64,000 bases of DNA from Tetradesmus obliquus (lineage: Eukaryota > Chlorophyta > Chlorophyceae > Sphaeropleales > Scenedesmaceae): positions 5,509,501-5,573,500 of the forward strand of contig CP126194.1 in NCBI GenBank assembly GCA_030272155.1, in the 5' to 3' direction. Below are positions 51,015 through 62,678 of this stretch, one piece after another. Numbering within the stretch: the first letter of the stretch is position 1; each line of letters starts with the position of its first letter. The notes below the pieces were generated by a model. The model worked only from the letters and a program-made list of their open reading frames with translations. It searched no databases and had not been told where the DNA came from. Position numbers and translations under genes: made by a program.

Positions 51015-54000
51015 ATGATCAGTTGCGGAACCATGCGCCTGGCTTCGAGCCGGGCAACCCACATGTGCCCAGTCAAGTGCACACCTCGGAGGTGTCTTCC
51101 AAGTAAGTCAGCAAGGCCCTCGGCCCTACTAGGATCATCCTTGACAGTGCAGAGGCAGGCTTCAGCTGAGCTGAGCCGTCCTGAGCTCTGTCTGCAGGCA
51201 GTCTGCCTGTGTGCCAGCCCCAGCTGCTGCTGCTGCTGCTCCACATCAGCATGTACTAAACTGCTACTACGCCCGCATATGTGCACTTTCTACATGTACT
51301 GCTGTAGTTGCTCGCATATCCCTGCGGCCTGGTGAGACGCCTGAGCAGGCGCAGGAGCGCCGCATGCGTGAGAGCCAGCAGGTTGAGGAGCGTGTTGCAA
51401 CCGTCAGCGATCTGGCTGACTGGGACAGGGAGACATCAGCAGCAGGCAACAAGCTAGTCGTGCTTGAGGTGCGTACAGGACCAGTGCAGTTGCATATGCA
51501 TGCAAGCTGGTAGCAGTGGTGCGCTGGCGTGCCTCTTGCTAAGGCGGGATGCGGTTTGTGCTGGCAACCGTCTTGAGGCGGTTGGCTCGTCCGTGTGACT
51601 AGTGCAATGTCAGCTGAAGTCTATATTTAGCGTCCAAGTCAGCAGCAGGCAGTGTTCTCCCATGGCGGAAGGGTGTGTGCTTGCATGGACATAGTTGCTG
51701 TCATTGCAGCTCTCACCAGCTGTCCGGGTCATGCGTGTAGCAGCAACGCACTAGCAGGGCACAGGTGTGGTGTACGCGCCTTATGTGAAACAGTACAGTA
51801 AGCTTGCGCTGGCGCTGCTCTGACAGATGAGCAGCTGCCGGCCGTGCCATCATTGCATAGCAGTCTCTGACAGTATGATTGATGCTGGTGCAGCTGCTTT
51901 GCCTTGTCGGCACACCCCTATGCACGTCAAGCTATGCTGTGGTACAAAAAGAGAGCAGAGGTTATATGCCTACCTGGTCATCATCATCATCTACTACTAC
52001 TGCTGCTGCGCGCTGCTGCTGCTGCTGCTGTCGCGCAGGTTGAGTCAGAGAAGCTGTGCCAGACTGGGCTGGAAGAGGAGGCGGAGCTGCACTGGAAGCA
52101 GGACCAGGCGGCAGCGCTGGCGCCCTGCCAGGCCATCAAGCACACCTTTGCACGCATCGCCAGGGAGTGCCCGGACGTGAAGTTCCTCTCACTCAGCGTG
52201 AGTTGCATCAAGCGTGCCTCCTGCATGGAGGGCGTGTTGGAAGCTGAGCAACAGCAGCAGCAGCAGCAGGCACTTTAGCAGCTGACGGTTCCTGTGTTGC
52301 CGGAGGTTGATCCCCCGATGCTGCGCCGCTGCTGGATCACCTGGGCATGGCGGCGGCAGTGAAATCAGGCCATTGCAACCACGCGTGAAGATGCTACACA
52401 CCTGGAAGGCAAACACAATTGCTCCCTGCTTGCCGCACTTCTGTGTTCATTCCGATTGCCGCAGGCGGATGACCCTGACGCCGCCCCCCTGCTGGACAGC
52501 CTGGGTATCGAGGTCATTCCCAGCGTGCAGTTCTGGAAGGCCGGCAAGCTGCTGTGGGAGCACCGCGGGGTCAACCAGCTGGAGCAGGACCTGGGCGAGG
52601 GCGTGCTGTACTTCGGGGACAGGTGCGGCAATATGTGGTGTGGCGTTGAAACTGCAGGACGAACTGCAGGGTCTGAAGGATTGTGCGCGCCTGTCTGCAG
52701 TCGCAGTTTGCTGCAAGGATACACAGCAGTCAGTGCTGTGCATTGGTGCGGCGGGGCTGCCATGTCATGCGGCGTGGCGAGTTGTGCAGCAACAGCGGCA
52801 CTGCGGCAGGCACATGCGCAGGCACATGTGCAGCAGTACGACACTTGCTGCAAGGGCAGTGTATTGCTCGTAGTTGCTGTTGTATGCTGCTGGATCTGCA
52901 ACAGTTTTGTATGTGGTATGGTGCCCTGCAAAGCACTCTCGACGCGCGCATATTGGATCTGTTGCTGCACGAGCCTGATGTGCGCACTGTCGCGCTGGAT
53001 GCCTGCAGTGCTGCTGGCGGCGTGAAGGGCAGCGAGCATGTGACGGAGCTGCACAGCCGTGAGGACCTGGACAGGTTTGTGTCCAGCCAGGAAGAGAAGG
53101 TGCTGACTGTGGTCAACCTGTCCATCAGCAGCGCTGACCCATGCATCCACATCTTCCCAGCGGTGCTGGCACTGGCGCGCAGCTTCAAGGGCTACGCGGC
53201 ATTTGGCAGGTGCGGCTGAAGGGCAGGCGTGTGCCAGCTGGGGCTGTGCAGCAGATGCGGTGGTAGCTCAGACATAGGAGAGTTCTGTGCACGGTACATG
53301 CTGGCTTGTGTGCTGCTTTTTTTGTGTTGCATGGGATGGTGAGCGGTGCTGCAGGCAGGCCTGCTGACACGCAACTCACTTACACAGAGCACCAGGCACG
53401 TTGCAGCTGCACATGCTGCGATTTGGCATGTATCACGCCATAACCGTGCGCAAGCCAGACTGCACTGCTGCGCTGTCATATGCTGTTGACAACTGTCCTG
53501 CCTGCTTGACTCTACCGCCTATGCCTGCACTGGTCTGCTGCTGGCCACTAAAGGCTGCTGGGTGACGAGAACACGTCCACACAGGGCGTGCTGCAGGCCT
53601 TCAACATCCTGGAGGTGCCCACCTTCCTGTTCTTCAAGAATGGCAAGGAGGTGGGCCGCCACGTGGGCAGCAGCAGAGGCGACCTCATCGGCAAGATCCT
53701 GCAGGTGGGCGGGGGGCTTGAGGTGTTGGATTCTGGTTGCTGCTGCTGGTTGCTGTAGCAGAGCACACAGCACGGTTGTTGCATGCTGCAAGCTGGTGAC
53801 GTGGGCAGCAGCAGGGGAGGCTTCATCGGCAAGATCATGCAGGTGGGTGGGGGGTGGATGCTGCGGTTGGATCGTGGTCACTGCTGCTGGTTGCTGAGCC
53901 AGGGCACGGTAGGGTTCCTGCATGCTGCGTGCTGGTGGCGAGTTCTGCAGAGGTCACCGTGCCACAGCGAACGTTGCACGTTTAAAGCCACAGGTCTGAA

Positions 54001-54245
54001 GGGCGTCAAGGTGCGGTGCACAGGTTGACATGGCCAGCACTTGCTTGGTGTGCAGTTGCCTGTTGCTGTATGCTTGTAGCTGGCGTGCGTGCTGCTTGGT
54101 GCGGCCGACGCAGCAGCTCATCAGGTTGCTGACGGTCGGTGTGCTGCTGCTTGCTGTGTAATGGCCACAGGTGCAATCGGAGTACGGGGTGGCGCCACCT
54201 CCCCCGCCCAAGCCAGCAGGTGCAGTGCCACGCCGGCGCCGCTGA
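51015..54245 (+). CDS. CDSP32-like plastid thioredoxin-fold protein (7 exons)
   Basis: Exons 51015-51102, 51308-51468, 52039-52197, 52465-52622, 53009-53209, 53554-53704 and 54171-54245 give 330 residues. The basic N-terminus (MRLASSRATHMCPVKCTPRR inside the first exon) resembles a plastid transit peptide. Two thioredoxin-like domains follow in the order of plant CDSP32. The first has KLVVLEVESEKLC, PDVKFLSLSADDPDAAPLLD, LGIEVIPSVQFWKAGKLLWE, and GVLYFGD. The second has EDLDRFVSSQEEKVLTVVNL, DPCIHIFPAVLALARSFKGY, ILEVPTFLFFKNGKEVGRHV, and RGDLIGKIL. CDSP32 is a plastid stress protein that reduces peroxiredoxins. Here the active-site positions read APC and ADPC, with only the second Cys, so classical dithiol chemistry looks lost. 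The C-terminus is a Pro run and RRRR. The start exon is the least certain. Confidence 0.85.
53661..53938. repeat. 138-bp tandem duplication of an exon edge
   Basis: Copy 1 (53661-53798) covers the last 44 bases of exon 6 of the CDSP32-like gene, its splice donor and 94 bases of intron. Copy 2 (53799 to about 53938) repeats all of this with moderate divergence, including ACGTGGGCAGCAGCAGG and the donor CAG|GTGGGTGG. Copy 2 cannot simply extend exon 6, because a stop codon lies between the copies. Confidence 0.85.
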
Positions 54246-56699
54246 AGCCCTGCCAGCAGGATCGTGATTGGCAGCACTGCAAGCAAATGTAGCAGGCAGC
54301 AAGCAGTGGGCTTGATGGAGTGCTGCCACATAATAGGGCAAGGTGTGGGTTGGCTGCCTCTTAGTTTTGCTTCCAAGGTTGCGCCATGGGGCAAGAGATT
54401 CAGAAGCACCGCCAACTCTGCATGCTGGCGTGCTTCTGTGGCAAGTTGATTTACAGGCAGTTGACTAACAGCGTCATGTCATTATGTGGCTACACAGGGA
54501 TGAGGTGGCCTTGCCATCTGTGGGTCACTGGTGTTCCTGAACCATGCTCAGCATGCTGAGTGCCTCTGTTGTTGTTTTTCGGGATATGCTTGCCTTTGCT
54601 GGTAGATGTTTGTGGTATGGGGCATCAAGGCAGGCATGGTGGCAGCTGCAGGGCACTGTTTGTTTCTCCATCAGCTCTGCAAATTGTCAGTTGGCAAGGG
54701 CCGCTGACTTTCTGGTGTCTCCTAATTTGCCAGCAGGTTATTGTGACGTGAAGTTCTGTACCATTGTGGATCACCGTACTTGCTGCGCCACATGGCGTCT
54801 GCAGTATGTTGTCGCTGTACGATCTACAAGGCCGCATGTGCGCTGGCAGGCAGTGGCGGGCGGGTAGCTTTTTGGAAGGAAACGTTGCTGATTTTCAACA
54901 GCCACGCACCTGTAGCAACGCGACACGTGGTTGTCACTGTACCAACATCATGCGTGTGCAGCAGCCACTGGAGGATTGTGCACTGGCTTTGCTGCGCAGC
55001 CTGTTCGTGCAGCTTGTTGGACCCGCCGCAGCATGCTGTTACCCGCCGGCTGCATGCCACGGCGTGAAGCAAGCAGGCACGAGGCGACATGCCGGCCCGT
55101 GCAGCTTCCTGCTGTTACTGCGGTGCATGCATGCAGTTGCGGTGCAAGCACCTGCAGGGGCGCTGGGTGCCGCGGCTGTTGCTGCCTGGTGAGCAGCAGC
55201 CTGGAGTTTGAGCTGGCTGTTCACCAGTTTATGATGCGCTCGGGTGTGCAGGGATCACGCACCTTTCCTGTTGTATCAAGGGACGCAGCTTTTATCTCAT
55301 CAGTCATCCATTGTCATCACCGTCAAATTACCCATCGTCCATCGTGCTGATCCACGGCCGTGTGTGTTACCTGGTGCTGTAGCAGGTGGTTGCCTGGACC
55401 GCGCTACCAAGTCATGCTGGTGGTGTTCAAGCAGACCGTTTTAGCGTGGGTTGTCTCAGAAGCTGAAATCCCTCCATGTAGTGGTAAAGCATGCCTTGCC
55501 CCTTGGACAAACGTGACGCCACTGCACGCCACTGTGACGCTTTATACTGCATCCCTCATTACCACTGGCAACAAAAGCCCCAGCGCGGCTGGATGCACCA
55601 CATCATGGCCAACTTGAACAGGGAGGCCCGCAACAACCGGTAGCAACACAACCCTCCGTCTGCTGTGCAGCACGCTGTATTCAGCGATGCATTGTGTTCA
55701 ACACCACCTGACGTGCGAGAAACTGTGCCTCAGTAGACGGGGCACAGCACCGCTTGCATGCGCTGACACTGTAGAATTGAACTTCAACGCTGACTGCAGA
55801 ACAGTAAGGCTGGAGCCATCTCAACGGTCCTTCACCTGCTGTGCACACTACTTCTTGTCCAGCCTGAACTTCCCCGCAACAAGCACAGCATATACATAGC
55901 TCGGACATATTTCAGTCCGAGAGCAGGTTGTCCTGCAGGCATGTGCTGCGGCAAAAGATGTTCTGAATGAAACATGACATGACACAGCAAGGGTGGCTCG
56001 ACCTGATGTCATTGTTCAACACAAACCTACTGACGCACTGCTGCATTGCAAGGTGACCGCATCCAAGACAACCAGCACGGCCACCAGCATGCTGCAGCTG
56101 CAGCCACCACATCCGCGGCTGCAGCCATGCCCTGCGTGCGCGTACTGTATGCACAGGCAAAGCAGGCTAATTGCATGCCAGTTGCTAGTCAATTGTCACG
56201 CCGGCGGTCTGGCAGATGCGCTGCCAGCACAGCGCAGCTGGCATCAACAAACAGTAACACGGCATCTGCTGCTTGCCTGCTGGCTGATGCACGCGTGCAG
56301 TACATGATTGTGTGACACAGCAAGAGACCTTGACCCCAGCTCGTGCTGCAAAACATTGCAGCTGATGTGCTACGTCAGACTCCTGCCGCACACAAAAGGA
56401 GCAGGTGACATTGCTGCACACACCTTGTGGCACTCGCGTGCCTGCAGCTGGCAACTGCCAGCGTGTGACGTACTGCAAATGTGCAAGACCTCGCACTGCT
56501 GGCGGCCTGCTGTGCTGTGCAGGCAGCGCCAATGCTGCAAGCACCTGCAACGTGCAGCCTCACCGCAACATGCTGCAGATGCAGCTGCCAGATGGCTGCA
56601 TAGTGCCTGGTGCCCACCCATCACCAATCATGACGCGCTGCAGCTGCAGCCGTCACAGAGACTGAACAGAAGGGAAACAACCATCAAACCTGCTGCTGC
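54246..56699. other. Long convergent intergenic region
   Basis: 2.45 kb between the CDSP32-like and PRP6 stop codons. Frames on both strands are Cys/Ala/Thr-rich without recognisable domains. I find no exon chain, RNA gene or mobile element. It is the largest gene-free stretch outside the repeat block. Confidence 0.45.
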
Positions 56700-58025
56700 T
56701 CAGGGCGGCGGCAGTGTGTCTATGTCCACGACCACCTTCTTCAGCAGCACGTCAACCAGCTGGTGTGCATTGGCGGGGTCCTTGGCCACACGCACCCAGC
56801 GCTCCCCATGGTGCGGGTCTGCTGCTGCTGCCTTGGCCAGCACGTTGGCGGCGCTCTCCGGCGTGCCGTGCTGCCCCTCAAACTTCCACAGCTGCGCCCA
56901 GTGGTCCCCAATATCAGGGTCCAATGTTACGCTGCGGCTCCACCAGCTGCGGGCCTTGTCGATTTTGCGGTCAGCCCAGAACAGGCTGGCCACAGCGGCA
57001 ATCTGCGGCAGGGGCGGGGCGGGGCAGAATACAGATCACAAGGCAGCAGACAGTGTGTGTAACTGCCAAAGTGCCGCACTTCCACAGGCAAAGGCATTGA
57101 AGGGGAGAATCAGCAAGCACACCTAGCTGCGAGCAAGACGGTTCGCACATTTCAGCGACTGACGTGCTGCACTAAAAACAGTGTGTGTCATCCAGACATG
57201 CTGCCAGCCATGCTGCGTAGGCAGGCAAGTCAACAGCAGCGCACCACGTGTGGGTCGTTGTCGCAGCGCTTCATGGCGTCAGCGGCCTTGGTACGGCGCT
57301 GCGGGCGCGGTGCCATGGCCACCGCCTCAGCCCACAGCAGCCCAGACGCGGGGCAGTCCTGGCGGCAGTGACAGCAGCGTAGCAGCAACAGCAGCAGACA
57401 CACGAAGCAGGTTGAGGCCGCCGGCAAATGTCGGCAGCAGATAGTCGCTACCCAACAACAAGCAGCGGAGCACGGGCGGCAATGGCTAGATGCCGGAGCA
57501 CGCACGCAATGAGGATGTGGGGACAGTTGACTTCACACATCTGAGCAAGGCCGACCACAGGGAAAAGTGCTGCCTGTACTTGGCGTGGCTATGGTATCGA
57601 CAATGGCAGCACGGCAGCAGCCTGCAGGGGCCTCACCTGCACCTGCAGCAGCCTGCAGGGGCCTCACCTGCACCTGCACCTGCAGCAGCCTGCAGGGGCC
57701 TCACCTGCACCTGCACCTGCAGCAGCCTGCAGGGGCCTCACCTGCAGGGGCCTCACCTGCACCTGCACCTGCAGCAGCCTGCAGGGGCCTCACCTGCAGG
57801 GGCCTCACCTGCACCTGCACCTGCAGCAGCCTGCAGGGGCCTCACCTGCACCTGCACCTGCACCTGCACCTGCACCTGCACCTGCACCTGCAGGGGCCTC
57901 ACCTGCAGCGCCTTGGCCAGCAGCGCCTCTGCTGCCTTGGTGCTGCCTGCGCGCTGCTCTGTGCGGATGGCCGCCAGCCACAGCTCAGGCTGCTTGGGGT
58001 TACGGTGGCGCGCCTGCACAGTGTT

Positions 58026-58079
<54 letters not shown>

Positions 58080-61000
58080 CAAGCAAAGAAGTTCAACAGC
58101 AAGCGAGGTGCACAGGGGTGCAGGATCGTGTGCATGTGCATGCTGCTGACATGCCTGTCAATGCACTCAGCGCGGCACACTGCCAGAGCGAGCACAGCAG
58201 CCGGATGACAGAAACACACATTAAATTGTGAGTGCTACCACAAAGCGAGCTGCCCCGAGCAAACCGAGCTGCCCCGAGCAAGCCAACCGCCAACACATCC
58301 AACAGTGTGCCTTGCAAGCCACTAACAACTGCTGTGTGACTATGAACCAGCACGCAGCCCACCCCGCAGCGCCCAACTGCTCCCCCAGCAAGCCGACAGT
58401 CAGTACATGCACCACTGTCCTACACTGCTTTCCTGCAAACCATCAGCGACAGCTTCATTTAACCAACAGCATGCAGTGCACCCTGCCCCGCCCACCTGCT
58501 CCAGCATGGCACGTGCCCGCCCTGTGTTGCCCTGCGCCTCCTCCAGCCGCGCAGCAGCGCGCCACAGCGGCACGCAGTCGGGGCAGCGCTTCAGCCCTGG
58601 CAGCAGCAGCAGCACGGCACAGCACGGCACAGAACGGCAGCCACATGGCGCATCAGTACCTGCCATGGCAAGCAAGGCACGTCACGCATGCTCCACGCAT
58701 CAAGCTCGGCCTGCAAACCCTCTGCCTCTTAACTAACAGATGCACACGCACAACGGGCGGCAGACATCAGAGATGGCAGCCGCCCTGGACAGCATGCGTC
58801 TTCACCGGGCTCTAGAACGCAAGGGAGTCTCAGCTTTCAGCAGATCCCAGCACAGGCCCGGCCAGGCCCCACCTGCTGCGTACGCCGCGCGTGTGGCCTC
58901 CACCTTCCCTTCCCGCGCCTCCAGCTGCCCCGCCATCAAGTGCAGCTTCCAGAAGCCAGGGAAGCGCCGCAGGCCCTCAGCCAGCAGCGCCCGCTCAGCC
59001 GCTGCATCGCCTGCCTCCCGCTCCACGATGGCCGACTTCATCCACACGCGCGCAGTGCTGGCAGTGGAGGTCTCACGCGCCTGCAGGGTTATTTCGAGGG
59101 TGACGGGTGGTGTGAGGAGGGAAGAGAAGGGAGCAAAGCAGTAGCAGAGGAAGCTGGCAGCTGTGTAGCTTGCCGTAGAGCACTCGGTGTCAGGCAGCGG
59201 GATTGGAGAGGAGGCGATACATGCAGTGGTGGCAGCGCTGGGTGACGCTGTTTGCTTGCTGTGTCCCTGTGCGATGCAGGCGCAGTCGTCGCTGCCTTGC
59301 AAGCCCCAACACGCCATGCACCAGGTGCCAGAACTGCCGGTGAAACCACCAGCAAAGAGCACCGCATAAATTCGAGGCGATCTGCATTTTGCAATCCTTT
59401 CTTCTGCAAAAACCTACCTTGGCCAGCAGCGCGCGGGCTCTCTGCGGCTCGTCGTTCTCAAACTCCAGCTTGAAGGCCGCCAGCCACACATCCTCGGAGT
59501 CAGGGTTGGCAGCGAACGCCTCCGCCAGGATGGCACGCGCACCAGGCACGTCACCTACGCGCAGCAGCAGGAATGGGGTAAGAGAGCGAGCAAGTGCAAG
59601 GCAGTCAGCCAGATGCCTGTGGGGAAGGCAATGGCGTGCCTGGTGCACATACGATTTCGGATAGCCGCGCTCAGCAGCGTGTGCAGAACATGCGGGTGGT
59701 TGCTGTTTCCATGTTCTGGCCTTCCAGCCAACGCTGCTGGCGGCTACCGACCAAGAGCTGCCCACGCGCCCTCCTGCATAGCTGCACAAAATCAGGTTTT
59801 GCGCTGTACCGCCAGCACGGCAGCAGCAGCAGCACAGCGCAGCACAGTCCCCCACCTGCCAGCCAGCGCTCCTTGGCCGCCATCAGCCACAGCACCTCAG
59901 CCTGTGGGCAGTAGCTCACAGCACGCTTCAGCAGCTCATCAAGCGCCTGCCTGCTGCCGTGCTGCTTCTCCAGCGCTGCCGCTGCGCGCCACACCGCAGG
60001 CTTGCCAGGGAATGCAGCCAGGGTGGCGTTGTAGATGGCGCGCGCTGTCTCTATGCTGCCGCGGCGTGCTGCCTCCTCTGCGTCAGCCATCCAGGTGCGC
60101 CGCCTGTCCTCATCTTCGACGCCAAGGCCCACCACCTCACCCACGATAGCCCTGCGCAGTACAGTACAGACGTGTGTGAGGCCTTGGTGTTGCCCGCACA
60201 ACACAGCACAGCAGGCAAGCGCACTCAAGAGCAACATCTTGGAAAGTTTGCACTTGGACAAACCTGCATGCAACAACATATGACAGAGGGGACGAGCACT
60301 TGCAGGTGTGTATTGCTGTGACAACTGTCAGGGCGGCTATATCAAAACAAGTTCAACATGAAGAAGCACTAAAAAGCTTGCGCTGCAACCGGCAGCCACC
60401 AACTGTGCATGTGTGTACATGTGCCCTGTGTGCCACACCTGCAGGTGAGCACGCAGGCGGGCTGTGCGCGCTCCGCTGCCTCCGCCTCCTTGAGCCACGC
60501 CTCCCTGGCGATGACCACGCCGTGGCTCTGCAGGCTCTTCAGCGCACGGCTCACAATCTTGCCCACCTGCAGGGCATGACGAAAATGATGAGGCCCGCGG
60601 TGAGTCAGGCAGCATATCAGGTGGTGAGTCAGGCACAGGGCGCCGCTTTCTGACCATGTGCAGAGCACTGTCAACAGAGCACGGCGCAGGAGCAAAGCGG
60701 TACCAGAGAACTAGTTACTAAACAGTACAGCACATCGTCTGCTCACTACTCACATGCCACAAGCTGCAGCAAAACAAATCATGCTTTGAATCATAATGGA
60801 CGAAGCACGTGGACACACCCGCGGACATAGCAACCAGCCCCCAAATCAAACAAAGCAGCACCCAGCGCGCTGGCGCGCACCATGTCGTTGTTGCCCTGCG
60901 CCTCCTCCAGCTTGGCTGCGGTGATCCAAATGGAGGGGTCAGTGGGCACAGCCTGGCGAGCCTTGTTCAGCACCTGGCAGCAGCAGCAGCAGAGGCAGCA

Positions 61001-62644
61001 GCAGCAGAGGCATGGGCAGCCGCAGGAAGCACCCGACACAAGCTTTCAGTGCTGCATCTGCATGCGTGCATACCTTGGCGTGCTGTCAGGCAGCTGCCCA
61101 CGCCCCTCGTATCACCCGCCCCACATGACACCATGCAGGCCCATAACGCAGCGTCACACAGCTACCGCCCGCCAGCTGCTGCATCCTGCCTGTTAGCCTT
61201 CTTTGGACGACCCAATCTTTTGGGGCCTAGTGAAATATTAGTCAGGGACGAACTCTTTCCTTTAAGGTGCAAACAAACAGTTCATGACCATGCTTTGCCT
61301 CCGCACCTTCTTGGCGTTGTCGTAGCTCTCCAGCTTGGCCAGCGCCAGCCACAGCTCCACGTGTGTGGGGCAGCACTCCACGGCGCGGCTGAGCAGCACG
61401 CGCGCGTCATCCTCGCTGGCCAGCTCCACGGCAGCCTTCCACAGCCTGACCGGCAGACAGCCCAGCAGCAGCAGCACCAGCGGCGGCGGCGGCGGCAGCA
61501 GGACAAAAGGTTCAACCAGCAGTTCAGGAAGCAGCAGGAGCATGAAGAAGAAGGCAGGTGAAGCACGACAGGGCAGACGCCAACACTGTGCTGTTCCGCA
61601 GGCGCCCACCCAGTAGCAGAAATCCTGGTCAGTCGGAGGGTGGTGCAGGGGGGCGCTGCCAGGCCAGGCAGCAAAATAACACTACACCACTCGGGGTTCC
61701 CAGGCGATCCCTCTGCCCAGTACTACTCGAGCCCAACCACGCTTAACTTCCGAGTTCTGATGGGATCGGGTGTTTTCGTGGTGGTGTGAGCGTAGCATGC
61801 AGAGGCAAGCCCTGCCAGCATTGTAACCGGCTGGGCACAGAAAAATACACTCTCTCGCGCGCCTATATGGGGGCAAGTGACTCGCTCTAGGGCGATAGCT
61901 TGCCCACCCCTGTAACAGACCTCTCTCCGCGCCTTGGCTCTTGTGTGTACACAACAAAGGAGGCATGCACCGCAGCAACTGCTGCACTGGCTGGCTCACT
62001 AGCCCACCCCTGTAACAGACCTGTCTCACTAGCCAGACACGGCTCAGTCTCTGCCACCCCAAGCACCCAAGATCTCCCTCCACCAACCAACAAAAAGTCC
62101 TCGAGCTCAAGCTGCAGCAGCCATGCAGCCACGCCTCACCTGACCGAGCCGGGGATGCGCTCCAGTGCTCGCCGCAGCACGCGCTGCTTGGCCGCATCGT
62201 CCGCCTCCAGCCGCGCTGCAGCGATCCACAGCTTGTAGCTGGTGGGGATGTTGGCCACACCACGCGCCAGCACAGCCTGCGGTTGGAACCAGCACATCAT
62301 ACATACACATGTTGCCTCTACTGCATCAGCTAGAGTGGCCCCTCAACACACATAGGCGCAGCAACACTATCAAGCACCGCACACATGCGCTGCTGCAGCT
62401 GCCTACAGCAACACCCGCTAGCAGCACCCAGCCAGCAGGCAACAAGCATAGCCCAGGGCAGCCAGGCACAAGCAGCAGTTGCTGAAGGGAAGACCTGCAC
62501 TTCTTGAAACTTCTTAATACGCATCGCCGCACCTTGGCCATGTCTGGCGGCTGCAGGCGTGCCGCCTCCAGCCACACGTCCTCGTTGCTGGCACACTTCT
62601 CACAGCCCTCAGCAATGATGCCGCGCGCCACCTGGGGGCCAGCA

Positions 62645-62678
<34 letters not shown>

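Noticed and set aside
54246-56699. A hidden gene between the CDSP32-like gene and PRP6
   Set aside because: Both strands were read for conserved motifs with consistent splice frames and none was found. Low-expression or very divergent genes cannot be excluded.
57490-58208. Long plus-strand frames over the minisatellite and CAG run
   Set aside because: They are read through tandem repeats on the strand opposite to PRP6 and overlap its exons. No homology.
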